Below, piece by piece: positions 8,296-16,289 of a stretch of 64,000 nt of DNA. The position numbers and the translations under genes were made by a program. Each line of letters begins with the position of its first letter. Within the stretch, counting starts at the first letter, position 1. The DNA comes from Thermomonas sp. XSG (lineage in GTDB: Bacteria > Pseudomonadota > Gammaproteobacteria > Xanthomonadales > Xanthomonadaceae), in contig NZ_CP061497.1 in assembly GCF_014678725.1 (NCBI RefSeq), forward strand, positions 2,620,001-2,684,000. The letters run 5' to 3'. The notes under the pieces are model-generated. The model was not told the origin of the DNA. It was given only the letters and a program-made list of their open reading frames with translations, and ran no database searches.

Positions 8296-9420
8296 ATGGG
8301 GAAAGCCACGATGTTCGAAGGGGAATCCGGTACGCCGGAGCATGTGTCTGCCGCGCCGGCGGAAACGCCGGTGGTCCGCCACCAGCCGGAGTTCTCCGGC
8401 CGCGTTGGCGAGTGCTTTGGTATCTGGTTCGTCAACCTGCTGCTGGGCATCGTCACCCTGGGCATCTATTCGGCCTGGGCGAAGGTGCGCACCGAGCGCT
8501 ATTTCTACGGGAATACCCGGCTGGCGGGTTCCAGCTTCGATTACCTGGCCGACCCGATCGCCATCCTCAAGGGGCGGCTGATCGCCTATGCGGTGTTGAT
8601 CGCGCTGGGCCTGTCGTCGCATTTCCTGCCACTGCTGTACGTGGTGATCCTGTTGGCACTGGCGGCGCTGATGCCGCTGATCATCGTGTTGGGCCTGCGC
8701 TTCCGTGCGCGCAATTCGGCCTGGCGCGGGCTGAGCTTCCGCTTCGACCGCGGCGGCGGGGAAGCCTACGGCCCGTTCCTGGGCTGGCCGATCCTCAGTG
8801 GCCTGACCGCCACCCTGCTGTATCCGCTGATGAAGCTGCGGCAGCACGAGTTCGTCGTTGCCGGCCACGGCTTCGGGCGCCAGCGCTTCGGCTATGCCGG
8901 CGATGCCGGGCGCTACTACGTGCCGTACCTGATCGCGCTGGGGATCGGCGTGGGCCTGATGGTGCTGTTCTTCCTGGCCTTCGGCGCGGTGATCGCGGCG
9001 GGCGTGGTCGCCGGCAAGGGCGAGGCCAATGGTGCCGGCGGCGCGGCGCTGGGCGTCGGGATGGTGGCTGCGCTGCTGCTGCTCTACGGCGGCATGTTCG
9101 GCGTCGGCATCTTCCTGCGGGTGAAGTTCGCCAACCTGCTGTGGAACAGCGCGCGGCTGGGCCCGCACCGCTTCGAATCCACCCTGCGCGTGCGCGACAT
9201 GCTGTGGATCTACTTCAGCAACCTGGTCGCCATCGTCTGCACGCTGGGCCTGGCGGTGCCGTGGGCGATGATCCGGCTGGCCCGCTACCGCGCAGCGCAC
9301 TTCGCGGTGTGGGTCGAGGGCAGCTTGGAGGAGTTCGTGCACGACAGCGGGCGTGACCATGGCGCCGCGGGCGCGGAGCTGGTCGACGCGCTGGACGTGG
9401 GCGTCGACCTGGGCTTCTGA
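8296..9420 (+). CDS. DUF898 (YjgN-like) inner-membrane protein
   Basis: The 374-residue polytopic membrane protein of the YjgN/DUF898 family has unknown function. Family marks are FWFVNLLLGIVTLGIYSAWAKVR-type segments (here LLLGIVTLGIYSAWAKVRTE), repeated later in diverged form as FSNLVAIVCTLGLAVPWAMI, and RYFYGNTRLAGSSFDYLADP. About six to eight hydrophobic segments follow a 35-residue cytoplasmic lead. Its stop codon overlaps the start of the downstream M48 protease gene by one base, so the two are translated together. This pairing suggests a shared envelope role, but nothing in the sequence shows which. Confidence 0.85.
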   Translation: MGKATMFEGESGTPEHVSAAPAETPVVRHQPEFSGRVGECFGIWFVNLLLGIVTLGIYSAWAKVRTERYFYGNTRLAGSSFDYLADPIAILKGRLIAYAVLIALGLSSHFLPLLYVVILLALAALMPLIIVLGLRFRARNSAWRGLSFRFDRGGGEAYGPFLGWPILSGLTATLLYPLMKLRQHEFVVAGHGFGRQRFGYAGDAGRYYVPYLIALGIGVGLMVLFFLAFGAVIAAGVVAGKGEANGAGGAALGVGMVAALLLLYGGMFGVGIFLRVKFANLLWNSARLGPHRFESTLRVRDMLWIYFSNLVAIVCTLGLAVPWAMIRLARYRAAHFAVWVEGSLEEFVHDSGRDHGAAGAELVDALDVGVDLGF

Positions 9421-10466
9421 TGCCGCTCACCGCGCACTGCTACGACGGTCAGTCCAGCCGCATGCGCACGGCGCGGCTGGACTGCACCGACGGTTTCCTG
9501 CAGCTGGCGTTCGAGGATGGCCGGTTGCAGCAGTGGCCACTGGAGGCGGTGCGGATCCGGCCGCGGCTGGGCAATACCCCGCGGGTGCTGCAGCTGCCCG
9601 ATGGCGGCCGCGTGGAAGTGGCGGACAGTCCCGAGATGGAGCGGTGGTTCCCGGATGGCGGTAGCCGCATCGAAGGCTGGGCCGACTGGCTGGAGCGCCG
9701 CCGCGGCGCGATCCTGGGGTCGGCGCTGCTGGTGCTGGCGGCGACCGTGCTGTTCCTCCGCCACGGCATGCCGTGGCTGGCGCGCGAGGCCGCCGAGCGC
9801 ATGCCGGCGGCGGTCGAGCGGCATGTCAGCGAGCAGGTGGCCGTGCTGCTCGCGCGGCTGCATTTCGACCCGAGCAAGGTGCCGGCCGCGCGGCGGACGG
9901 CGCTGGTGCAGCGCTTCCGGCAGCTGGTGCGGGGCGAGCCGCGTTCGGAGCAGATGCGGATCGTGTTCGTCGACGCGGAGGGAATCGGGGCGAATGCATT
10001 CGCGCTGCCGGACGGGCGCATTTTCGTCACCGATCAAATGCTGGAACTGGGCGGCAGTGACGACGAGGTGCTGGCCGTGCTCGCCCACGAGGCCGGGCAC
10101 CACGTGCACCGGCACGGCATGCGCAGGGCCTTGGAGCAGTCTTCGGTTTTCGTCGTTGCCGGCTTGCTGTTCGGCGACGCCTCGGGCTCGTCGCTGGCGG
10201 TGTCGATTCCGGCCACGCTGCTCGGCAGCGGATTTTCCCGCGGCCACGAGCGCGAGGCCGACGCCTACGCGTTCGACCTGCTGCGCCGGCACGGGCAATC
10301 GCCCAGGACGTTCGCCGCGATGATGCGGCGGCTGTCGGCGCAGGTACCGGAGGCGCTGGAAAAAGGCCCGATGGGTTACCTGTCCACCCATCCGCCCAGT
10401 CCCGAGCGGATCGGGGCGGCCGAACAGGCGGCCATGAACGCTGAAGCGGGGGCGGCTTCCCCGTAG
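9420..10466 (+). CDS. M48-family membrane metalloprotease
   Basis: The 348-residue zinc peptidase has the signature HEAGHH (His223, Glu224, His227) and a downstream third-ligand segment GHEREADAYAFDLL, as in HtpX, BepA and LoiP relatives. An N-terminal domain of about 90 residues (YDGQSSRMRTARLDC to VADSPEMERWF) precedes one membrane helix at about residues 96-115, so the catalytic domain faces the periplasm or is membrane-tethered. It ends with the common STHPPSPERI motif. It overlaps the DUF898 gene by one base. The substrate is unknown; outer-membrane protein quality control is the usual role of relatives. Confidence 0.88.
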   Translation: MPLTAHCYDGQSSRMRTARLDCTDGFLQLAFEDGRLQQWPLEAVRIRPRLGNTPRVLQLPDGGRVEVADSPEMERWFPDGGSRIEGWADWLERRRGAILGSALLVLAATVLFLRHGMPWLAREAAERMPAAVERHVSEQVAVLLARLHFDPSKVPAARRTALVQRFRQLVRGEPRSEQMRIVFVDAEGIGANAFALPDGRIFVTDQMLELGGSDDEVLAVLAHEAGHHVHRHGMRRALEQSSVFVVAGLLFGDASGSSLAVSIPATLLGSGFSRGHEREADAYAFDLLRRHGQSPRTFAAMMRRLSAQVPEALEKGPMGYLSTHPPSPERIGAAEQAAMNAEAGAASP

Positions 10467-10479
10467 CGGCCGGTGCGGC

Positions 10480-10485
10480 TATACT
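10480..10485 (+). promoter_or_regulatory. -10 element upstream of rpsP
   Basis: TATACT lies 51 bases before the rpsP start in the short gap after the protease gene. No clear -35 hexamer is visible. Confidence 0.4.
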
Positions 10486-10535
10486 TGGCGGCTTACCCGG
10501 CCATCCCGGCCGCTGGGCAACACCGAGAAAGCACC

Positions 10536-10784
10536 ATGGTCAAGATCCGCCTTACCCGTGGCGGCGCCAAGAAGCGCCCCTTCTACCACATCATCGTCAC
10601 CGACAGCCGCAGCGCCCGCGATGGCCGCAACATCGAGCGCGTGGGCTTCTACAACCCGGTGGCGCAGGGCCAGGAAAAGCGCATCGAGCTGAACGTCGAG
10701 CGCATGAAGTTCTGGCTGGACAACGGCGCGCAGCTGACCGACAAGGTCGCCGACCTGTACAAGCAGGCCGCCAAGGCCGCCTGA
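10536..10784 (+). CDS. rpsP: 30S ribosomal protein bS16
   Basis: The 82-residue protein begins [19 protein letters not shown], the canonical bS16 N-terminus, and contains [14 protein letters not shown]. The ATG at 10536 is preferred over an earlier in-frame start that would add 21 atypical residues. It is the first gene of the widespread rpsP-rimM-trmD-rplS cluster, which links ribosome assembly and tRNA modification. Confidence 0.98.
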   Translation: MVKIRLTRGGAKKRPFYHIIVTDSRSARDGRNIERVGFYNPVAQGQEKRIELNVERMKFWLDNGAQLTDKVADLYKQAAKAA

Positions 10785-10790
10785 CGGTTT

Positions 10791-10811
10791 CGGGCCGCGT
10801 TGCGCGGCCCG
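10791..10811 (+). terminator. Perfect hairpin between rpsP and rimM, possible attenuator
   Basis: CGGGCCGCG (10791-10799) and CGCGGCCCG (10803-10811) form a 9-bp stem with a three-base loop right after the rpsP stop. No T-run follows, so it is more likely a transcript-processing or partial-attenuation structure than a strong terminator. It could set the high bS16 to RimM ratio. Confidence 0.45.
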
Positions 10812-10824
10812 TTGCATCGAACGC

Positions 10825-11361
10825 ATGAACGCACCGGACGCCGGCCAGCGGAAGAATCCAGAACGGATGATCCCGATGGGCCGGTTGCACGGTGCGTTCG
10901 GCGTGCGCGGCGAAGTGAAGCTGGAAAGCTACGCCGACCCGCTGCGTGCCATCGCCCGCTACCAGCCGTGGACGCTGCGCGACGCGCGCGGCAACCAGCG
11001 GCTGTGCGAGGGCGCGAAGGTGCGCGAGGGCGGCAAGGGGCTGATCGCCACCTTGCCGGGCGTGGATGACCGCGATGCCGCCGAGGCGCTGCGCGGCACG
11101 GACATCCTGGTGCCGCGTTCCGCGCTGCCGCCGCCGGCACCCGGCGAGTATTACTGGGTCGACCTGGAAGGCCTGCGCGTGGTCAACCTGGACGGGGCCG
11201 ATTTCGGCGTGGTCTCGCATCTGTTCAACAACGGCGCCAACGATGTGCTGGTGGCGCAGGGCGAGCGCGAGCGGATGATCCCGTTCGCACAGCCGGCGTA
11301 CGTGCGCAGCGTCGACTTCGATGCCGGCGTCATCACCGTGGACTGGGACGCCGAGTTCTAG
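10825..11361 (+). CDS. rimM: Ribosome maturation factor RimM
   Basis: The 178-residue 30S assembly factor binds uS19 and helps mature the 3' domain of 16S rRNA. The N-terminal RimM barrel starts with MGRLHGAFGVRGEVKLESY. The C-terminal PRC barrel contains YYWVDLEGLRVVNLDGADFG and ends IPFAQPAYVRSVD. Its length is typical. It lies 40 bases after rpsP, separated by a hairpin. Confidence 0.96.
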   Translation: MNAPDAGQRKNPERMIPMGRLHGAFGVRGEVKLESYADPLRAIARYQPWTLRDARGNQRLCEGAKVREGGKGLIATLPGVDDRDAAEALRGTDILVPRSALPPPAPGEYYWVDLEGLRVVNLDGADFGVVSHLFNNGANDVLVAQGERERMIPFAQPAYVRSVDFDAGVITVDWDAEF

Positions 11362-11457
11362 GATGTGGCGGCGCGCCGCAGCGGCGCGGACTGCTTCCGG
11401 CGGGATCAGGCAAAGCCTTTGCGCCGTGGGGCGGGTTTCCGCCCAATGGAGATACCC

Positions 11458-12231
11458 ATGCGCTTCGACATCGTCAGCCTGTTCCCCGACTTCGTCGCCC
11501 AGATCGCCGCGCATGGCGTGGTGGGGCGCGCCGGCGAGCGCGGGCTGCTGTCGCTGCACGGCTGGAATCCGCGCGACTACGCCGAAGGCAACTACCGCCG
11601 GGTCGACGACCGCCCGTTTGGCGGTGGTCCCGGCATGGTGATGATGATCGACCCGCTGCGTGCGGCGATCCGTGCGGCGCGCGACGCCGATCCGGCGCCG
11701 GCGCGGGTGGTCTACTTGAGCCCGCAAGGCGGCCGGCTGGACCAGCGCAAGGTCCGCGAACTGGCGGCGCTGCCGCGGCTGGTGCTGCTGTGCGGCCGCT
11801 ACGAAGGCGTCGACGAGCGCCTGCTGCAGGCCGAGGTGGACGAGGAAATCTCCATCGGCGACTACGTGCTGTCCGGCGGCGAGCTGGCCGCGGCGGTGCT
11901 GGTGGACGCGGTCGCGCGGCTGCAGGAGGGCGCGCTGAACGACGCCGAGTCCGCCGTGCAGGACAGTTTCGAGGGCGATGGCCTGCTGGACTGCCCGCAC
12001 TACACCCGGCCGGTCGAGCACGCGCTCGGCGCGGTACCGGAGGTTCTGCTGTCCGGCAACCACGCCGGGATCGCCCGCTGGCGCCGGCAGCAGTCGCTGG
12101 GCCGCACCTGGCTGCGCCGCCCGGACCTGCTGGACGAGGCGGCGCTGTCGAAGGCCGATCGGGCGCTGCTGGATGCATTCCGCGCGCGCTGGCTGCAGGC
12201 GGTGGGCGAACCTCCCGCAGGCGACGCCTGA
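11458..12231 (+). CDS. trmD: tRNA (guanine-N1-)-methyltransferase
   Basis: The 257-residue SPOUT enzyme makes m1G37 in tRNAs with G36, preventing frameshifting. The start [16 protein letters not shown] is the family N-terminus; the open frame extends 31 codons upstream but without conservation. The knotted AdoMet-binding region shows [25 protein letters not shown] and [13 protein letters not shown]. It lies 96 bases after rimM. Confidence 0.97.
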   Translation: MRFDIVSLFPDFVAQIAAHGVVGRAGERGLLSLHGWNPRDYAEGNYRRVDDRPFGGGPGMVMMIDPLRAAIRAARDADPAPARVVYLSPQGGRLDQRKVRELAALPRLVLLCGRYEGVDERLLQAEVDEEISIGDYVLSGGELAAAVLVDAVARLQEGALNDAESAVQDSFEGDGLLDCPHYTRPVEHALGAVPEVLLSGNHAGIARWRRQQSLGRTWLRRPDLLDEAALSKADRALLDAFRARWLQAVGEPPAGDA

Positions 12232-12257
12232 CCCCGGCACCGCGGCTGGATTTCCGC

Positions 12258-12263
12258 TACAAT
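12258..12263 (+). promoter_or_regulatory. Possible -10 element upstream of rplS
   Basis: TACAAT lies 127 bases before the rplS start in a 158-base gap after trmD, suggesting an additional promoter for rplS. The -35 region is weak. Confidence 0.35.
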
Positions 12264-12389
12264 GCGCGGCTGGGCCCTGCCCATGTACCACGCTGCACCG
12301 AGCCATGACGCGGGTCCACGTGCACTCGCGCAACAACGACACCAACAGGCGCGTGCCAATGCACGCAACAAAAATCCAAGGTTGATCCC

Positions 12390-12800
12390 ATGAACAAGCC
12401 CTCGATCCACACCCTGCTGCAGGACTTCGAAACCGCGCAGATCTCGCGCAAGCTGCCCGACTTCGGCCCCGGCGACACCGTCGTCGTCAACGTCAAGGTG
12501 AAGGAAGGCAACCGCGAACGCGTGCAGGCCTACGAAGGCGTTGTCATCGGCAAGAAGAACGCCGGCCTGAACTCCGCGTTCACCGTGCGCAAGATTTCCC
12601 ACGGCTTCGGCGTGGAGCGCGTGTTCCAGACCCACAGCGCCGCCATCGACTCGGTGGAAGTGAAGCGCCGTGGTGCCGTGCGCGCGAGCAAGCTGTACTA
12701 CCTGCGTGGCCTGGAAGGCAAGAAGGCGCGCATCAAGGAAGATCTGGCCGGCAACGCCAAGGCGCGCGCCAAGGCCGCTGCCGAAGCCGCCGCCGAGTAA
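12390..12800 (+). CDS. rplS: 50S ribosomal protein bL19
   Basis: The 136-residue protein sits at the 30S-50S interface. It matches bL19 throughout ([24 protein letters not shown] shown as [62 protein letters not shown]). It has a lysine/alanine-rich C-terminal tail about 15-20 residues longer than in E. coli, which is common in this group. It closes the rpsP-rimM-trmD-rplS cluster and is followed by a strong terminator. Confidence 0.98.
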   Translation: MNKPSIHTLLQDFETAQISRKLPDFGPGDTVVVNVKVKEGNRERVQAYEGVVIGKKNAGLNSAFTVRKISHGFGVERVFQTHSAAIDSVEVKRRGAVRASKLYYLRGLEGKKARIKEDLAGNAKARAKAAAEAAAE

Positions 12801-12822
12801 TTCCGGCGCAGCGTCCGCACGA

Positions 12823-12851
12823 CGGCCACCTCCGGGTGGCCGTTTGCGTTT
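12823..12851 (+). terminator. Rho-independent terminator after rplS
   Basis: CGGCCACC (12823-12830), loop TCCG and GGTGGCCG (12835-12842) form an 8-bp GC-rich stem followed by TTTGCGTTT. Confidence 0.8.
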
Positions 12852-12872
12852 CCGGGGCCGCAAGACCACGCC

Positions 12873-13283
<411 letters not shown>

Positions 13284-13343
13284 GCAGGCGGCGCCTGCCC
13301 GCAGGCGCGGGTATCCTGCGGTGCCTTTCCCGCGTATCCGACG

Positions 13344-14036
13344 ATGACGCAGCGCGCCACCCGCCTCCTGCAGCTGCTGGATGATCTCCGGCGCAGGCGC
13401 CGTCCCGTCCGCGGCGCGCAGCTGGCAGCCCAGCTCGGGGTCAGCCTGCGCACCCTGTACCGCGATATCGAGGCCTTGCGCGGGCAGGGCGCCGACATCG
13501 CCGGCGACCCCGGCATCGGCTACCTGCTGCGCCCCGGTTTCCTGCTGCCACCGATGATGTTCTCGGAGGAGGAGCTGGAAGCGATGGTGCTTGGGACCCG
13601 CTGGGTGGCCTCGCACGCCGATCCCGAGCTGGCGCTGGCGGCGCGCGGCGCGATGGACCGCATCCTCGGCATCCTGCCCGCTGGGCTGCGCCTGCAGGTG
13701 GAGACCGGCGGCCTGTTCGCGCCGGACTGGTGCCCGAAGACCCCCGAGCCCTGGCTGCCCACGCTGCGCCACGCCATCCGCAATCAGCGCGTGCTGCACC
13801 TGGCCTATGCCGATGCAGGCGACCGGGTGTCACAACGCACGATCTGGCCGTTTGCGATGGCCTTCCTCGACGATCGCCGGCTGCTGGCGGCGTGGTGCGA
13901 GTTGCGCGGCGATTTCCGCCACTTCCGCGCCGACCGCGTGCTGGGACTGGAGGATGCCGGCCGGCACTACCCGCAGACACGGCATGGATTGCTGCAGTGC
14001 TGGCGCGAACACGAGCGGATCCGCCAGCGCGACTGA
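13344..14036 (+). CDS. YafY-type transcriptional regulator with HTH and WYL domains
   Basis: The 230-residue regulator has an N-terminal HTH_11 domain (TRLLQLLDDLRRRRRPVRGA, LAAQLGVSLRTLYRDIEALR) and a C-terminal WYL-like sensor domain at about residues 135-220 (IRNQRVLHLAYADAGDRVSQ, RTIWPFAMAFLDDRRLLAAW). YafY relatives repress or activate a neighbouring gene in response to an unknown ligand, often a nucleotide or small metabolite. The glutathione S-transferase gene 67 bases downstream on the same strand is the likely partner or target. Confidence 0.88.
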   Translation: MTQRATRLLQLLDDLRRRRRPVRGAQLAAQLGVSLRTLYRDIEALRGQGADIAGDPGIGYLLRPGFLLPPMMFSEEELEAMVLGTRWVASHADPELALAARGAMDRILGILPAGLRLQVETGGLFAPDWCPKTPEPWLPTLRHAIRNQRVLHLAYADAGDRVSQRTIWPFAMAFLDDRRLLAAWCELRGDFRHFRADRVLGLEDAGRHYPQTRHGLLQCWREHERIRQRD

Positions 14037-14103
14037 AGGCTGCTGCCAGCAGCTGTCAGCAGGGCCGGCGCAGACTGCGCGTCCACCCAACGCAGGACCC
14101 GCC

Positions 14104-14742
14104 ATGACCCCGCAGCTGCGCTTCTACACCAACCCGATGTCGCGCGCCCGCATCACCCGCTGGATGCTGGAGGAAACCGGCCTGCCATACGACGAGGTGC
14201 AACTCGAATTCGGCCCCAGCATGAAGTCGCCGGAGTTCCTCGCCGTCAACCCGATGGGCAAGGTGCCGGCGCTGGTGCACGACGGCGTGGCGATCACCGA
14301 GAACGCCGCCATCTGCCTGCATCTGGCCGATCTGGTGCCGGAACTGGGCCTGTTGCCGCCGCCGGGCACGCCGGAGCGCGGCGCCTGCTACCGCTGGATG
14401 CTGTTCGCCAGCCCGCTGGAGTTCTTCATCACCGCGCGCCGGCACGGCACCATCGCGCCGTCGATGGAAGCAGGTTACGGCAACGAGGCCGACCTTCTGC
14501 GCACGCTGGAAGGCGCGGTGGCGGGCAAGCGATATCTGGTCGGTGACCGCTTCACCGTGGCCGATCTCTACATCGCCGCGTTCATCGGTTACTACATCCA
14601 GATTGGCGAGCTCGAGCCCAGGCAGGTGTTCCAGGACTACGCGATGCCGCACCTGCAGCGCGCCGCTGCCCAGCGTGCGAACGACCGCGACGACGCGCTC
14701 GCAAGGCCGGCATCGAAGCCGGCGCAGGACGAAGCCCACTGA
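14104..14742 (+). CDS. Glutathione S-transferase family protein
   Basis: The 212-residue protein has a thioredoxin-like N-terminal domain (LRFYTNPMSRARITRWMLEE, PYDEVQLEFG, NPMGKVPALVHDGVAITENA) and a helical C-terminal domain ending in DRFTVADLYIAAFIGYYIQ. It should conjugate glutathione to electrophiles or reduce organic peroxides; the substrate is unknown. The ATG at 14104 gives the usual N-terminus. It sits just downstream of the YafY-type regulator. The last 20 residues are a charged, low-complexity tail. Confidence 0.9.
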   Translation: MTPQLRFYTNPMSRARITRWMLEETGLPYDEVQLEFGPSMKSPEFLAVNPMGKVPALVHDGVAITENAAICLHLADLVPELGLLPPPGTPERGACYRWMLFASPLEFFITARRHGTIAPSMEAGYGNEADLLRTLEGAVAGKRYLVGDRFTVADLYIAAFIGYYIQIGELEPRQVFQDYAMPHLQRAAAQRANDRDDALARPASKPAQDEAH

Positions 14743-14762
14743 AGGCGTGCACTCGCCCGGCC

Positions 14763-14784
14763 GGCTTCCCGTGCACGGGAAGCC
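14763..14784. terminator. 22-bp perfect palindrome after the GST gene
   Basis: GGCTTCCCGTG at 14763-14773 is followed directly by its exact reverse complement CACGGGAAGCC at 14774-14784. As RNA it gives a strong hairpin 20 bases after the GST stop, but no T-run follows. It may protect the 3' end or stop transcription with Rho. The rest of the gap to 14895 holds nothing recognisable. Confidence 0.45.
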
Positions 14785-14895
14785 GCCTGGCGCAGCCGTC
14801 CCGGAGGTGCAGCCCCGGCTCCCCGCGCAGGACAGCGCCGCGGAGCCGCTGCGGAATGGATTAGGCGGAATGCGCTAGGCCCGGCGGCCGCGGTT

Positions 14896-14953
14896 AGTGC
14901 TTCCAGCAAATGGCGGTGCGTGCCGTGCATTGCCAACATGCGCTGGAAGCACT
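14896..14953. promoter_or_regulatory. 12-bp inverted repeat in the leader of the broken peptidase gene
   Basis: AGTGCTTCCAGC (14896-14907) and GCTGGAAGCACT (14942-14953) are exact reverse complements 34 bases apart. The second arm ends 7 bases before the AGGAG ribosome-binding site. The pair could form a long-loop hairpin in the leader RNA or bind a dimeric regulator. Confidence 0.5.
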
Positions 14954-14972
14954 GGAGGCAAGGAGCCGCGCC

Positions 14973-15713
14973 ATGGCCGTTACGGTATTGAGGATGGGGT
15001 CGAAGGGAAGCGAGGTAAGGCGCCTGCAGGAGGCGCTCAACCGCAAGTTGCCGGGCTGCAGCCTGCGTCCCGACGGCGACTTCGGCAACCAGACCCGCAA
15101 TGCGGTGCGCCGTTACCAGGACCAGGCCTGGCTGGTGGTCGATGGCGAGGCGGGCCAGTGCACGCAGAACGCGCTGTTCGATGCGGAAGCCTATGCGCCG
15201 GCCCGGCACCAGCGGCCGTTCATCCCCCAGCCCACCAACAGCACCTGCTGGGCGGCGGCCACGGCCATGCTCAAGCGCAGCAGCGTGTCCGCGGTGAAGG
15301 CGGCGACGCCCGCCGACATGTGGGACGACACCAACGGGTTGTACAACCAGTCGGATGCGGCCAACTGGGTGCCGCAGACCTAGCGTTATGCGCGGGTGCA
15401 CGGCCTGCGCTCGTACCCACCGGCGTCGTGGACGCCGCAGGCCTTCGCGGCGATGGTGCGGCAGGGGCCGGTGATGGTGGATACGCTGTGGAATCCTGGC
15501 GGTTACCTGCAGCGGATTCCCGGCGGCTACCAGGGCAGCCCGGGGCACATGACCCTGGTGGTGGGGATCCGCGGTGACAACGATCCGACCGGGCGCGGCA
15601 CCTCCCTGATGGTGTACGACCCTTGGGAACCGAACATCGGGCGGCAATGGCGGGTCAGCTACCTGCGCTGGGTCTCCGAGGTCAGCACCCGCACCTACCG
15701 GCTGTTCCAGTGA
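14973..15713 (+). pseudogene. Papain-like (AvrRpt2-type) cysteine peptidase with peptidoglycan-binding domain, interrupted by an in-frame TAG
   Basis: One reading frame encodes a 246-codon protein split by TAG at 15381-15383 (codon 137). AGGAG at 14961-14965 supports the ATG at 14973. The N-terminal half has a PG_binding_1-type domain (GSEVRRLQEALNRK, DGDFGNQTRNAVRRYQ, residues 8-70). The catalytic cysteine follows in QPTNSTCWAAATAML (Cys92). The C-terminal half, in the same frame, holds the likely catalytic His192 (SPGHMTLVVGI) and Asp216 (MVYDPWEP). The truncated product would have the cysteine but not the histidine, so it should be inactive unless the TAG is read through. A CAG-to-TAG change explains the break. 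No signal peptide is visible. A sequencing error is possible. Confidence 0.75.
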
Positions 15714-15725
15714 GGCGTCGGCGGC

Positions 15726-16193
15726 TCACGCCCCGGTTTCCCGCGGCGGCAGCTCCACGTTGCGCTGGAACTCGAAGATCAGCCGCGTCTCGATGTGGGC
15801 CACTTCCTCGCGCTCGGTCAGCGCGGCGAGGGTGAACTGGCGCAGGTGCTCGCTGTCGTGCACGCCGACGTGGGCAAGGAAGTCGTCCGCGCCGGCCACG
15901 TGGTAGCAGGCCAATACCTCGGGCAGACCCAGCAGGTGCTGGTGGAAGCCGTCGACCAGCGCGCGCGAGTGCCGGGCCAGCCGCACCGAGATCATCGCCT
16001 GCAGCCCCACGCCCATGGCTTCGGGGGCGATCTCTGCGTGGTAGCCCAGCAGGATCTTCGCTTCGCGCATCCGCCGCACCCGCTCCAGCGCGGTGGATGG
16101 CGCGATGCCGACCTTTTCGGCCAGATCCTTGTTGGGCAGCCGCGCATTCTTCCGCAGCAGGCGGAGCAGGGCGTAATCGATTCGGTCCAGCAT
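15726..16193 (-). CDS. Lrp/AsnC-family transcriptional regulator
   Basis: The regulator has an N-terminal HTH (LRLLRKNARLPNKDLAEKVG, IAPSTALERVRRM) and a C-terminal RAM effector-binding domain (LPEVLACYHVAGADDFLAHV). The ATG at 16193 gives 155 residues beginning MLDRIDYALL, the common Lrp opening. A GTG twelve codons upstream (16229) would lie inside an inverted repeat that looks like an operator, so the ATG is preferred. It is divergent from a PLP-dependent sulfur amino acid enzyme and most likely controls it, as MdeR does for methionine gamma-lyase in Pseudomonas putida. Confidence 0.88.
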   Translation of the reverse strand: MLDRIDYALLRLLRKNARLPNKDLAEKVGIAPSTALERVRRMREAKILLGYHAEIAPEAMGVGLQAMISVRLARHSRALVDGFHQHLLGLPEVLACYHVAGADDFLAHVGVHDSEHLRQFTLAALTEREEVAHIETRLIFEFQRNVELPPRETGA

Positions 16194-16220
16194 GGTGGTT
16201 TGGTGCCTTGGCGAAATATC

Positions 16221-16247
16221 GTTCGACACGACGGTTTGCAGTCGAAC
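16221..16247. promoter_or_regulatory. Inverted repeat, candidate Lrp-type operator
   Basis: GTTCGAC (16221-16227) and GTCGAAC (16241-16247) are perfect inverted repeats 13 bases apart, about two helical turns centre to centre. They lie between the divergent Lrp regulator and PLP enzyme genes, 43 bases before the latter's start. Confidence 0.5.
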
Positions 16248-16289
16248 AGGGTTCTAGGATAGCGGTATCCCATCGCACCCGAGGCCGCC

